Assembly (NCBI GenBank): GCA_025774245.1
Contig: JALGWI010000023.1
Coordinates: forward strand, 1-53,346
DNA length: 53,346 nucleotides
From: a bacterium
Lineage (GTDB): Bacteria; Joyebacterota; Joyebacteria; Joyebacterales; Joyebacteraceae
Reading direction: 5' to 3'
Position 1 is the stretch's first letter. Each line of letters opens with the position of its first letter. Below, piece after piece: positions 31,082-40,436 of this stretch. The notes beneath the pieces were generated by a model. The model searched no databases. It was not told the origin of the DNA and saw nothing but the letters and a program-made list of their open reading frames with translations. The translations under genes and the position numbers were made by a program.

Positions 31082-33973
31082 ATGCGCGCGTTCGTGCTCT
31101 GTTTGCTGTGCCTGATCTTCGCTGCTGTCGCGGAGGCGGGGGACAACCCCGACATCCAGATCTTCCTTGAGTTCGAGAACGGCCAGAACTACATCGAGCC
31201 CGCGGAGTGGGTTCAGTTCTCCGTCTACGTCTGCCTCGAGAACCTCGGTCCCGGTGGAGGACTGACCGGCGCCGGCCTCAAGTTCAACCGGACGTTCAGC
31301 GGTTTCGAAGTCAGCCAGACGGCCGTGCCTGTGAGCTGGCTGTCCTTCGGGGATCCCGAACTTGAGGGATGGAGCATCGGTGGCCCGTGCGTGACGCCGG
31401 ATCCGTCGGGGATTGTCGTCGCGGGCCGGGTCGACTACCTGTACACGGGCACTCCCGGCATCATCGAGCTCCTGCCGTCCGACATCGACGACAACACGGC
31501 GACGGACTGCTCTGGGGGACTGGACTACTGGTGCGTGCGGAGCGCTCCGTCCGGGCACGGCGGCGTGTGGATGTTCCCGCCGCCGGGCGACTGCGAGGAG
31601 CCTGAGCCTCCTGGCTCGGGATGGCCCCACGACCCGGCGGAGAACCTCCTCATCAGCGCCGGCGACGGCTATTCTCGCTTCCCAGGGGTCATTCCGGATG
31701 GAGCGGGCGGGGCGATCATCGTGTGGACCACGACGCCCGGTCTCGGCGATGAGGACATCTACTCGCAGCGCGTGGACGCGCGAGGACGCCTGCTGTGGGC
31801 GACGGAGGGAGTCCCCGTCTGCACGGAGAGCGGGGGCCAGCGGGGCGCCCGCCCCGCTACCGACGGCTCGGGCGGTGCCATCTTCGCGTGGACGGATCGG
31901 CGCGTCGCAGAGTCCGACATCTACGCCCAGCGTGTCGACGCGTCGGGCACTCCGCAGTGGACCACGAACGGAGTGGCCGTGTGCGCGGCCGAGGACTTCC
32001 AGTCCAGATCGCAGACGGTCTCCGATGGAGCCGGCGGTGCGTTCATAGCGTGGGCGGACGACCGGAGCGGCGACACCGATATCTACGTCCAACGCATCGA
32101 CGCGTCGGGCGTCCCTCAGTGGATGGCGGACGGAGTTCTGATCTGCGGCCAGCCGGGCACCCAGACTGCCTCCCTGCCCGTCTCCGATGGATCGGGCGGC
32201 GTCATCATCGCCTGGAGGGACCGCCGCGGTGATGACTCCGACGTCTATGTCCAGCGCATCGACGCATCGGGCAACGCGCAGTGGACGGCCGACGGGGTAG
32301 CCGTGTGCACCGCGATCGGCACTCAGTGGGAGCTGGACGCGGTTCCGGATGGGGCCGGCGGCGCCATCATCGTGTGGGCGGACGAGCGCCGCGGAGACAA
32401 CCTCGAAGATATCTACGCGCAGCGTGTCGACCCGTCGGGGGCGACCCTGTGGGCAGAAGACGGGATCGTCGTTCTCACCAATCCCAGCGATGGACTGCCC
32501 TACCAGAACATGGTGACTGACGGAGCCGGTGGCGCCATCATCACCTGGATAGACTGGAGGGGTCCTGGTGGCCCCGGCTACCGCATCTACGCCCAGCGCG
32601 TGGACACCAATGGCAACGTCATGTGGACTGAGAACGGTGAGCCCGTCTGCACGAGTCCCAGCGTCGGGGGCTTCCCAAATCTCGCCACCGACGGAGCCGG
32701 CGGCGCCGTCATCGCGTGGGGCGACGATCGCAATGGGGTGGACGTCAACATCTACGCGCAGCGCGTCAACGCATCGGGGGAGGGACTGTGGGCCCTCGAC
32801 GGTGTGGCCATCTGCACCGCGCCGGAGTATCAGAGTTCCCCCGACATCTGCTCCGACGAGGCCGGTGGCGCCATCGTCGCGTGGGAGGACAATCGGGCCG
32901 ACCAGGATGAGGACATCTACGGGCAGCGTGTGGAGCGGAACGGCTACCTGGGTTACCCGTCCGCCACCATCACCAGCGTCACCGATCGCCCCAACGATCA
33001 GGGCGGCGTCGCGATCGTGGACTGGGCAGCCAGCTATCTCGATCGGTACCCGAACGAGGTCGTGACGTACTACTCGGTCTGGATGCGCAGGACGGAGGAT
33101 CCTCCCGCATCGAGGCTCCCCGCCGGGCCGTCTGCGGTGCTCGATGACCGGATCGCGGTGTCGCTGGAAGGAGTAGGGGCGATGGACCGCTTCGGGTGGG
33201 CCCCCGTCGACACCGTGAACGCCTACTATCTTCCGGAGTACGCGCTCCACGTCCCGACCTACGGCGACTCGACCGAGTCCGGGATCCCTCTGACCGAGTA
33301 CATGGTGATCGCCCACACCGCCGACCAGTGGGTGCTCTGGGACTCCGAGGTCGAGAGCGGCTACTCGGTCGACAACCTGGAGCCCGGCGCTCCCGTCGAA
33401 CTCGTGGCGCAGCCTGAGCAGACCGACGTCGAGCTCCGCTGGTCGCCGAGCGGTTTCCAGGACGACGATCTGTCTCACTACAACATCTACCGTGGTGATG
33501 TCACCGGGTTCATTCCGGACGAGTCGACGTTCATCGACGCGACGGCGGACACGTTCTACCTCGATGTCGAGCCCGGCAGAACCACGTGGTACTACGTCGT
33601 AGCCGCCGAGGACGCGCACGGGAACGTGGGGCCTCCCTCGAACGAGGCATCGGCAGAGGTCTTGACGAGCGTCGAGGAGCCCGTGGCTCCGATGGCCTTT
33701 GCCCTCCGCGGGAGTCGTCCGAACCCGTTCAGCGGACGGACGAGCGTGGCTTTCGACGTTCCGACCGGTGGTGGCGAGGTGAGAATAGAGGTGTACGACG
33801 TTTCCGGCCGGCGCGTGCGAGTCCTGGTCGAAGGCCCCGAGTCGGCAGGTCGTCGGATGGTGGCCTGGGACGGGTCCGACGAGGGCGGTCGCCGTGTGGC
33901 GTCGGGCGTCTACTACTGCCGGATGAAGGCGGGGACGTACGAAGAGACCATCAAGATGACGTTGATCAGGTGA
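31082..33973 (+). CDS. Secreted repeat surface protein with FlgD-Ig-like C-terminal domain
   Basis: A 963-residue protein with a signal peptide (MRAFVLCLLCLIFAAVAEAG). An N-terminal domain (about 20-175) precedes eight repeats of about 50-56 residues with the pattern DGAGGAIIxWxDxRxG, DIYAQRVDASG, W, GVxVCT (31690-32951). Then comes a fibronectin-III-like domain (EPGAPVELVAQ ... HYNIYR, TTWYYVVAAED) and a C-terminal FlgD-Ig-like sorting-type domain (SRPNPFSGRTSVAFDVP, VYDVSGRRVRVL, VAWDGSDEGGRRVASGVYYC). The repeats look like beta-propeller or beta-rich modules for binding outside the cell. Of the ATG-ATG pair at 31079/31082, the second has the right distance from AAAGGAGG (31069-31076). Expression is gated by the leader terminator. 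Confidence 0.85.
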   Translation: MRAFVLCLLCLIFAAVAEAGDNPDIQIFLEFENGQNYIEPAEWVQFSVYVCLENLGPGGGLTGAGLKFNRTFSGFEVSQTAVPVSWLSFGDPELEGWSIGGPCVTPDPSGIVVAGRVDYLYTGTPGIIELLPSDIDDNTATDCSGGLDYWCVRSAPSGHGGVWMFPPPGDCEEPEPPGSGWPHDPAENLLISAGDGYSRFPGVIPDGAGGAIIVWTTTPGLGDEDIYSQRVDARGRLLWATEGVPVCTESGGQRGARPATDGSGGAIFAWTDRRVAESDIYAQRVDASGTPQWTTNGVAVCAAEDFQSRSQTVSDGAGGAFIAWADDRSGDTDIYVQRIDASGVPQWMADGVLICGQPGTQTASLPVSDGSGGVIIAWRDRRGDDSDVYVQRIDASGNAQWTADGVAVCTAIGTQWELDAVPDGAGGAIIVWADERRGDNLEDIYAQRVDPSGATLWAEDGIVVLTNPSDGLPYQNMVTDGAGGAIITWIDWRGPGGPGYRIYAQRVDTNGNVMWTENGEPVCTSPSVGGFPNLATDGAGGAVIAWGDDRNGVDVNIYAQRVNASGEGLWALDGVAICTAPEYQSSPDICSDEAGGAIVAWEDNRADQDEDIYGQRVERNGYLGYPSATITSVTDRPNDQGGVAIVDWAASYLDRYPNEVVTYYSVWMRRTEDPPASRLPAGPSAVLDDRIAVSLEGVGAMDRFGWAPVDTVNAYYLPEYALHVPTYGDSTESGIPLTEYMVIAHTADQWVLWDSEVESGYSVDNLEPGAPVELVAQPEQTDVELRWSPSGFQDDDLSHYNIYRGDVTGFIPDESTFIDATADTFYLDVEPGRTTWYYVVAAEDAHGNVGPPSNEASAEVLTSVEEPVAPMAFALRGSRPNPFSGRTSVAFDVPTGGGEVRIEVYDVSGRRVRVLVEGPESAGRRMVAWDGSDEGGRRVASGVYYCRMKAGTYEETIKMTLIR
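31690..32951 (+). repeat. Eight tandem DGAGGA-type protein repeats
   Basis: Each unit is about 155-170 nt and contains the DGAGG(A), W, DIYAQR(V/I)DASG and W motifs in the same order. The last unit is truncated at QRVERNG. Confidence 0.85.
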
Positions 33974-34013
33974 GGCCGAGGAGCGACTCGGTACTCAAGC
34001 TCCGACAGGGGGG

Positions 34014-34039
34014 GGGGCGGCGGTGCTACCTGCCGCCCC
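34014..34039 (+). terminator. Hairpin after the surface-protein gene
   Basis: GGGGCGGC-GGT pairs with ACC-T-GCCGCCCC (one bulge, 3-nt loop). It lacks a U-tract. It is 40 nt past the stop. The remaining stretch to 34101 holds nothing I can name. Confidence 0.45.
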
Positions 34040-34101
34040 TCGCCGTGTCTGGGCGCCGAGCATCCGCCCGGACGGCGGCGGAGCCTCGCTTCGCTTTCCC
34101 G

Positions 34102-34130
34102 TTGCCGGGGCCCCTCGGGGCCGCTAGAAT
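34102..34130 (+). promoter_or_regulatory. Promoter of the amylase gene
   Basis: TTGCCG (34102-34107), 17 nt, TAGAAT (34125-34130). The predicted start is near 34137; the leader to ATG 34230 contains a small CCTCCGG/CCGGAGG hairpin. Confidence 0.62.
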
Positions 34131-34229
34131 CGATAGACATCCCAGCGACCAGCGCTTCCCCATGTGGCGTGCCGCCTCCGGAGCCGGAGGGGTCGACGAG
34201 GCGCGCCTCTGCACGCACGGAGGCCCCGA

Positions 34230-36587
34230 ATGCCGAGCACAATCCAGAGGCTAGCCGTCTGTCTCGTTGCCGTCCTGATCCTCCTTCCGACCGCCGCGCC
34301 GGGTGCGGAGGGTGGGTCCGAGTCGATCCTGAGGAAGGTCCCGTTCACGTTCGCTCCGGGGGATTCCTACGGGAAGGTCTTCCTGGCGGGGACCTTCAAC
34401 GGCTGGAACGCCGAGGCCACCCTCATGACGAAGGAGGGTGCTGAGTTCGTGATCGACCTTCTCCTCCCGGTCGGGGAGTACCAGTACAAGTTCGTCGCCG
34501 ACGGCCAGTGGATCACCGACGAGAACGCCGCGCGGTTCAACCCGGATGGCTACGGCGGTCAGAACTCCGTGGTGGTGGTCGACGACTCCTTCGAGGCGGT
34601 ACCCCTCGTGCTCGGGGACGGGCAGATCGTCACGGAGCATCTGGGCCACGGGCAGAACGCGTGGGAGGTCACGCGTGCGGCCGACGGGAGCGTGTCGCTC
34701 CGGACGCGGGTGTGGACCGGCGACGTCGAGGGGATCACGGTTCGGTGGCGCGCCGTCGGGAGCGGGTTCGGCGGGACGGAGGCACCGTCGGGAGCGGTCC
34801 CGATGGAGCGCGTCGACGGCGACGGGCTCTTCGACTACTACGAGGCTCGGCTCGCGGCGGGCGACGTCTTCGACTACTTCTTCGAGATCGAGGACGGCGG
34901 GACGGTTCTCCGCCACGGCCCGGGCGGCCTCGTCGAGGCTCCCCAGTCCGCCGGGGAGTTCCGCTTCAACGCCGTCGAGTTCCCCGTCTTCGAGACGCCG
35001 GACTGGGTGAAGGAAGGGATCATCTACCAGATCTTCCCGGAGCGGTTCGCGAACGGGAACCCCGACAACGATCCCGACTTCTCCGAGTGGTACTACGAGG
35101 GGCTCACGGACCTCCCGAACTCGGGACGCTCCAACGATGAGTACTTCCACCTCGTCCACGACTGGTACGACGTCGAGGGCCTCACGGAGAGCCCGTACCG
35201 GACCGACGACAGGCCGGACTGGTACTCGTTCTACGGGGGCGACGTCGCGGGCATCCACCAGCACCTCGACTACCTCGCGAACCTCGGGATCACGATCATC
35301 TACTTCAATCCGATCTTCGAGGCGAAGAGCAACCACAAGTACGACGCTGCGAGCTACACGGAGATCGATCCGCACTTCGGGACGAACGCGGAGTTCGCCG
35401 CGTTGGTCGAGGCGTGCCACGCGCGCGGGATCCGCGTCGTGATCGACCTCGCGTTCAACCACACGGGAGAGACGTTCTGGGCCTTCGTGGACACCCGGGA
35501 CAAGGGGCCCGACTCGGAGTTCTGGGACTGGTACGAGTGGAAGAAGTGGCCGATGCCCGAGGGCTGGACGAGCGGCGGGCTCGACTACTACGACTGCTGG
35601 TGGGGTTTCGGGCAGATGCCGAACCTCAACTTCGACCTCTCTCGCCCGAATCCCGAGGAGCACATGGTCTGGGACATCGAGGACGCCGAGGTCAACTGGC
35701 CGGTCGTCGAGCACACGATCGACGCGGCGATCTACTGGCTCACCGAGATCGACGTCGACGGGTTCCGTCTCGACGTCGCCGGCGAGGTGCCGTTCTGGTA
35801 CTGGGAGCTCTTCCGCGAGCGCGTCCGGGAGGCCAAGCCCGACGCCTACATCCTGGGTGAGCTCTGGGGCGCGTCGCCCGAGTTCGTGAACGGGAAGTAC
35901 TACGACGCGGTCATGAACTACGCGTTCTTCCGCGACCCGGTCCTCGCGTTCATCGCGCGCGGCGAGATGGACGCCGCCCAGTTCGACAGCGCGATCGCCC
36001 CCGGGCGGTTCGTCTACCCCGACGAGGGCGTGAGGGCGATGATGAACCTCCTCGATAGCCACGACACGGAGCGGTTCCTGACGACGGCGTGGGGGGACAC
36101 GCGCAGGCTCGAGCTTGCGATCCTCTTCGGGATGACCTACGTCGGCGCTCCGGCGCTCTACTACGGCGACGAGATCGCCATGACGGGCGGCGGTGATCCC
36201 GACTGCCGGCGCCCGTTCCACTGGAAGTGGCGGGACGACCCCGAGCGCGCGGACGTGCACGCGTACACGAGACGGCTCATCGCGCTCCGAAAGGAGCACC
36301 CGTGCTTCGCCTGGGGCTCGTTCCGGACGCTCCTCGCCGAGGGGCGCGTGTTCGCCTACGAGCGAAGCACCACGGGTGACGACGCGGTCGTCGTCCTGAA
36401 TGCGTCCGACGCTGAGGCGGCGGTCGTGGTTCCTCTCGAAGAGGCGCCGCCGTACGGACTCTGGAATCCGATCGAGCAGACGCGCGTCGCGGTCGAGCCG
36501 TCGGGCGACGGCGCCACGTTCGCGATCACGCTGCCGCCGCTCTCGGGCGCGGTCCTCTTCCACGCGACGTCGCCGAGCGAGAGGTAG
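34230..36587 (+). CDS. Secreted GH13 alpha-amylase/neopullulanase-type glycosidase
   Basis: A 785-residue enzyme. It has a signal peptide (LAVCLVAVLILLPTAAPGAE), an N-terminal CBM48/AMPK-type glycogen-binding module (VFLAGTFNGWNAEATLM ... GEYQYKFVADGQW), a second linker domain, and the GH13 catalytic barrel with all conserved regions: DLAFNHTG (I), DGFRLDVAGE (II, nucleophile Asp515), YILGELWG (III, acid/base Glu544) and LDSHDTERF (IV, Asp612). A C-terminal beta domain follows. Length and motif order fit neopullulanase/cyclomaltodextrinase-like enzymes acting on alpha-glucans outside the cytoplasm. GGAGG (34219-34223) fixes ATG 34230. It could feed on glycogen or starch-like polymers. Confidence 0.92.
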   Translation: MPSTIQRLAVCLVAVLILLPTAAPGAEGGSESILRKVPFTFAPGDSYGKVFLAGTFNGWNAEATLMTKEGAEFVIDLLLPVGEYQYKFVADGQWITDENAARFNPDGYGGQNSVVVVDDSFEAVPLVLGDGQIVTEHLGHGQNAWEVTRAADGSVSLRTRVWTGDVEGITVRWRAVGSGFGGTEAPSGAVPMERVDGDGLFDYYEARLAAGDVFDYFFEIEDGGTVLRHGPGGLVEAPQSAGEFRFNAVEFPVFETPDWVKEGIIYQIFPERFANGNPDNDPDFSEWYYEGLTDLPNSGRSNDEYFHLVHDWYDVEGLTESPYRTDDRPDWYSFYGGDVAGIHQHLDYLANLGITIIYFNPIFEAKSNHKYDAASYTEIDPHFGTNAEFAALVEACHARGIRVVIDLAFNHTGETFWAFVDTRDKGPDSEFWDWYEWKKWPMPEGWTSGGLDYYDCWWGFGQMPNLNFDLSRPNPEEHMVWDIEDAEVNWPVVEHTIDAAIYWLTEIDVDGFRLDVAGEVPFWYWELFRERVREAKPDAYILGELWGASPEFVNGKYYDAVMNYAFFRDPVLAFIARGEMDAAQFDSAIAPGRFVYPDEGVRAMMNLLDSHDTERFLTTAWGDTRRLELAILFGMTYVGAPALYYGDEIAMTGGGDPDCRRPFHWKWRDDPERADVHAYTRRLIALRKEHPCFAWGSFRTLLAEGRVFAYERSTTGDDAVVVLNASDAEAAVVVPLEEAPPYGLWNPIEQTRVAVEPSGDGATFAITLPPLSGAVLFHATSPSER

Positions 36588-36675
36588 CACCCGGCGGCGG
36601 GCCGCCCGGGCGCTCCCGGCGGCGGCTCCGCCTCGAACCACCGAGTGCACGCACTTCGGATCACAGGAGAACGCC

Positions 36676-38064
36676 ATGCGAGATCTGCTCAAGGCGATCG
36701 TCGGCGACTCGAAACACTGGGTCGAGCTCAGGGTCCACGATCGCCGCGCGCTCCAGATCCTCGTCAGGAAGGGGATCATGGAGTCGGCGGCGTACCGGAA
36801 GAACGCGGGCATCGGTGTCCGCGTCCTCGTGAACGGGACGTGGGGGTTCTCGAGCACGGCGCGGCTCGACCGGCCGGGCATCGAGGAGGTCGTCCGCGAG
36901 GCGACCGCCTCGGCGGAGAAGTCGTCGTCGGGGCGGACCGCGAAGATCGAGAGACTGCAAGATTGCGAACTCGCCGTCGGCGACTACAAGAGCGGAGACG
37001 CCGAGGAGCTCGCGAGCCACACGGCCGAGGAGAAGACCGAGCTCGTCGTCGAAACGGAGAAGGCGACGAGGGAGTCCTCGAGGTCGATCCGGTCCGCGAT
37101 GTGCCGATACACCGAGCTCATCGACGAGAAGTGGATCGTCTCGACCGACGGGGCGGACGCGCATCTCGAGGACACGAAGCTCGAGTTTGCGGTGAGCGCC
37201 GTGGCGGGCGAGGGCGACGATATGCAGGTCGCCTATCAGGGGATCGGCGTGACGGGCGGGTGGCCCGACGTGTTCAGGAAGTGGACGCCCGAGAGCATGT
37301 CGGATCACGTGAGCCGCGTGGCCGTCGACCTCCTCTCGGCACCGTACGCGCCGGGCGGCCGGGCCACCGTCGTCATGAACCCCGAGCTCGTCGGGCTTCT
37401 CGCGCACGAGGCGATCGGCCACACGGTCGAGGCCGACCTCGTGCTTTCCGGGACCGCGGCGACCGGGAAGATCGGAGAGAAGGTGGCGAGCGATCTCGTC
37501 ACCATGATCGACAGCGGTCCGGCGCTCATCGGGGACCGGTCGGCGGGCGGGGTCGTGCTCGTCGACGACGAGGGTGTCGAGACCGGCCGGACCGTTCTCA
37601 TCGGACACGGCATTCTCAGGTCGTACCTCCACGACCGTGAGACCGCGGCGCACTTCGACGTCGCCCCGACGGGGAACGCCCGGGCGTGGCAGTACGATGA
37701 CGAGCCCATCATCAGGATGCGGAACACCTACATCGAGCCCGGCCGGTCGTCCTACGAAGAGATCATCTCGAGCGTGAAGAACGGCTTCCTCCTGAAGGGC
37801 GCCGGGAGCGGCCAGGCCGACGCCAACGCCGAGTTCATGTTCGGGGTCCAGGAGGCCTACGAGATCAAGAACGGGCAGGTCGGGCGGCTCCTCCGCGGGG
37901 CCACGATCTCGGGCGACGCCTTCGAGGTCCTCTCGAGCATCGACATGGTGAGCTCCGACTTCGAGTGGGCCATCGGAAGCGGGCACTGCGGCAAGGGCCA
38001 GGCGGCGAAGGTCGACGGCGGCGGCCCGTTCGTGCGATGCGAAGTCGTCGTGGGGGGGAGGTAG
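36676..38064 (+). CDS. tldD: TldD-family metalloprotease
   Basis: A 462-residue TldD/PmbA-family protein with the zinc motif HEAIGHTVEAD (His244, Glu245, His249). It forms a heterodimer with TldE, encoded immediately downstream. In E. coli TldD/E cleaves modified peptides such as microcin B17 precursor and degrades CcdA; here the physiological substrate is unknown. ATG 36676 is preceded by CAGGAGA. The gene order amylase-TldD-TldE is not known to be functionally linked. No promoter is visible directly upstream (36588-36675 is GC-rich and hairpin-prone). Confidence 0.92.
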   Translation: MRDLLKAIVGDSKHWVELRVHDRRALQILVRKGIMESAAYRKNAGIGVRVLVNGTWGFSSTARLDRPGIEEVVREATASAEKSSSGRTAKIERLQDCELAVGDYKSGDAEELASHTAEEKTELVVETEKATRESSRSIRSAMCRYTELIDEKWIVSTDGADAHLEDTKLEFAVSAVAGEGDDMQVAYQGIGVTGGWPDVFRKWTPESMSDHVSRVAVDLLSAPYAPGGRATVVMNPELVGLLAHEAIGHTVEADLVLSGTAATGKIGEKVASDLVTMIDSGPALIGDRSAGGVVLVDDEGVETGRTVLIGHGILRSYLHDRETAAHFDVAPTGNARAWQYDDEPIIRMRNTYIEPGRSSYEEIISSVKNGFLLKGAGSGQADANAEFMFGVQEAYEIKNGQVGRLLRGATISGDAFEVLSSIDMVSSDFEWAIGSGHCGKGQAAKVDGGGPFVRCEVVVGGR

Positions 38065-38066
38065 AC

Positions 38067-39404
38067 ATGGACAGGCTCCTCAGGGTCTGCGACCAGGCCG
38101 TCGAGAAGGCAACGGACCGCGGCGCCGACGAGGTCGAAGCGTTCGCCGTCTGCGGGAAGACCGTCAACGTCGAGGTCCAGAAGAACGACCTCCAGATCGC
38201 GAAGAGCATGAGTGGCGACGGCATCGGGATCCGCGTGTTCAAGGACTCCCGGCTCGGGTTCGCGTACGTGAACGCCTTCGACGAGGCGGGGATCGACGAG
38301 TCGGTCGACCGGGCGCTCGGTATCGCCTCGGCCGCTCCCCCCGACGAGCACAACGGGCTTCCGGACCCGACGCCGATCGAACCCCTGGGCGATCTCTACG
38401 ACGCCGCCGCTAGGTCGTTCGGCGTCGAGAGGGCCGTCGAACAGGCCCTCGAGATGCTCCACACGGCCCGCGGCTTCGACGAGCGGGTGTCGGTCGACAC
38501 GGCGGAGCTCGTGGGGCAGTACGGCGGGAAGGCGATCGCGACGTCGAAGGGCGTCAGGGCGAGCGAAGAGAGCAGCGTCTTCTACTGCTACATCATCGGG
38601 ATGGCGAAAGACGGCGAGTCGATCTCCTCGTTCGACTTCCAGTTCGACGGGGCGCGGACGGCCGGCGGCATCGACCCGGCGGCGGTCGCGCGGAAGCTCG
38701 CCGAGAACGTCGTCGGCTCGCTGGGCGCCGTGAAGGGGGAGAGCTTCAAGGGCCCCGTGATCCTGGCACCCAAGGCCGCGGCCGAGGTCGTCTCGTACCC
38801 CATCGAGTACTCGATCCGCGCGTCGGCCGTCCAGAAGGAGACGAGCAAGTTCCGCGGGAAGATCGGCGAGGCGGTAGGCGCTCCGCTTCTCAGCGTCACC
38901 GACGACGCGACGCTCAAGGACGGGTTCTCGTCGACGGCGTTCGACCGGGAAGGCGTCGCCCCGCATGTGCTTTCGATCATCGAGGACGGGGTCTTGAGGA
39001 ACTACCTCTACGACGGCTACACGGCCCGCAAGGAAGAGCGCGCGAGCTCCGGCCACGCCGGAGGGGGAGCGGGGGCGGTGCCCTCGATCTCGACCACGAA
39101 CCTCGTGTTCTCGGCGGGGGAGACCTCGCTCGCGGACATGATCGCCGGCATCGGCCGGGGCATCCTGGTCACCCGGTTCTCCGGGAACGTCGACCCGGTG
39201 AGCGGCGACTTCTCGGGCTCGGTCAAGGGCGGGAGGATGATCCGGAGCGGGAAGCTCGCGGAGCCCCTCTGCGGGACGATGATCGCGGGGAACACGTTCG
39301 ACCTCCTCACGAAGATCACCGCCGTCTCGAAGGAGCGCGAGCGGCTCTTCAGCGACGTCCTGCCGAACATCCAGCTCGAGGAAGTGACGGTGACGAGCGG
39401 GTAG
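38067..39404 (+). CDS. pmbA: TldE/PmbA-family protein
   Basis: A 445-residue TldE/PmbA protein, the partner of the TldD just upstream (2-nt gap). It lacks the HExxxH zinc motif, as TldE proteins do. Family landmarks are GIGIRVFKDSRLGFAY near the N-terminus, TLKDGFSSTAFDREGV, the small-residue stretch SSGHAGGGAGAVPSISTTN, and GRGILVTRFSGNVDPVSGDFSG near the C-terminus. It forms the closed cavity with TldD in which short unfolded peptides are cut. ATG 38067. Confidence 0.92.
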   Translation: MDRLLRVCDQAVEKATDRGADEVEAFAVCGKTVNVEVQKNDLQIAKSMSGDGIGIRVFKDSRLGFAYVNAFDEAGIDESVDRALGIASAAPPDEHNGLPDPTPIEPLGDLYDAAARSFGVERAVEQALEMLHTARGFDERVSVDTAELVGQYGGKAIATSKGVRASEESSVFYCYIIGMAKDGESISSFDFQFDGARTAGGIDPAAVARKLAENVVGSLGAVKGESFKGPVILAPKAAAEVVSYPIEYSIRASAVQKETSKFRGKIGEAVGAPLLSVTDDATLKDGFSSTAFDREGVAPHVLSIIEDGVLRNYLYDGYTARKEERASSGHAGGGAGAVPSISTTNLVFSAGETSLADMIAGIGRGILVTRFSGNVDPVSGDFSGSVKGGRMIRSGKLAEPLCGTMIAGNTFDLLTKITAVSKERERLFSDVLPNIQLEEVTVTSG

Positions 39405-39482
39405 GCGGGAGCGACGGGAAGAGGCACGGCCCAAGGCAGTGAGCCGAGGAACCGGACGACCTGCCGTCCGCGAGTCACAACA

Positions 39483-39514
39483 AAGAAGGGACCCCGCGTG
39501 CGGGGTCCCTTCTT
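39483..39514. terminator. Bidirectional intrinsic terminator
   Basis: AAGAAGGGACCCCGC pairs with GCGGGGTCCCTTCTT, a 15-bp stem with a tiny loop. It separates convergent TldE (plus) and a lipoprotein gene (minus); T-tracts serve both directions. Confidence 0.85.
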
Positions 39515-39535
39515 GCTGTAGCGTGGAACCTGGAA

Positions 39536-40270
39536 CTAGGGAATCAGCACCGCCGTCATGTTGATGGGCAGCGTCTGACCGTCGTTGATCGTGAACGGCG
39601 TGAGCGTCGGGGCGCCCCACGTGCCGCTCCCGTGCCAGGCGACGAAGTCGCCCGTGTCCCAGAAGAAGTTGAAGTTGCTGTCGAGCCAGTAGTCGATGTA
39701 CCACGCGCCGGCTGGCACGTTCGAAAGCGTATAGGTCACGCTCGCTCCGGTACCGATGACCGTGGCCGACATCGCCGGCGTGTAGCTGTTCCAGTCGGCC
39801 CAGCTCAGGTAGATGCTCACGACCCCGTTCGCGAGGTTGCCGGGGACGCCGCCCGGCAGGGCGACCGTGCCGATGATCTGGGTCGGTGCCACCGAAACGT
39901 TGAGCGAACCGGAGCTGCTGGCGCTGCCGCCGTTGCCGTCAGTCACGGTGACGTTGACGGAGTAGGCTCCCGCGGTCGCCGGGGCCGTCCAGGTCACGAC
40001 TGCGCCGGAGCCGTTGATCGCGCCGCCGGTCGGCGTGTAGCTGTACGACAGAGAGTCGCCGTCCGGGTCCGACGCCGACACGGAGACCGTCACGGTCCCG
40101 CCGGCTACCGTCGAGCCCGGTGCCACGGTGACCGAGGCGATCACGGGATTGCTGTTCGACGGAGTGCTTGCGCTGTCTTCGCTGCACCCTCCCAGCAAGA
40201 AGCATAGGGGCACAGCCGCCAACAGACACAGCACCAGCGACCGCACCACGGGCCTCGTCAGTACTCGCAC
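39536..40270 (-). CDS. Lipoprotein with Ig/PKD-like domain
   Basis: A 244-residue lipoprotein. The signal and lipobox are SLVLCLLAAVPLCFLLGGCS, with the modified Cys after LLGG. The following Ser/Thr/Asn linker leads to a beta-sandwich domain of the PKD/Big type (NPVIASVTVAPGSTVAGGTV, SASDPDGDSLSYSYT, VTVTDGNGG), then a carboxypeptidase-regulatory-like domain (IIGTVALPGGVPGNLANGVV ... NVPAGAWYIDYWLD). It is anchored to a membrane and has no enzymatic motif. GTG 40270 follows GGAGG (plus cctcc 40277-40281); a longer frame to 40345 adds a non-signal N-terminus and would spoil the signal peptide. Confidence 0.85.
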   Translation of the reverse strand: MRVLTRPVVRSLVLCLLAAVPLCFLLGGCSEDSASTPSNSNPVIASVTVAPGSTVAGGTVTVSVSASDPDGDSLSYSYTPTGGAINGSGAVVTWTAPATAGAYSVNVTVTDGNGGSASSSGSLNVSVAPTQIIGTVALPGGVPGNLANGVVSIYLSWADWNSYTPAMSATVIGTGASVTYTLSNVPAGAWYIDYWLDSNFNFFWDTGDFVAWHGSGTWGAPTLTPFTINDGQTLPINMTAVLIP

Positions 40271-40372
40271 GTCCTGCCTCCCTCTTGCGGCAGAAATGCC
40301 TCCTGCCTCGCTGACGCGGGTGAGAGAAACCCCTCGCTCACCCACCGTAGTTTCCTCAATCGAACCGCGCTC

Positions 40373-40401
40373 ACACTAGCGGGCGGGTCTCAAGCTGTCA
40401 A
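40373..40401 (-). promoter_or_regulatory. Minus-strand promoter of the first lipoprotein
   Basis: Minus strand: TTGACA (plus 40396-40401), 17 nt, TAGTGT (plus 40373-40378). It gives a leader of about 95 nt before GTG 40270. Confidence 0.68.
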
Positions 40402-40436
40402 GCCGAATCCCCCTGCCCGCCGAGCCGCGGGTCTCT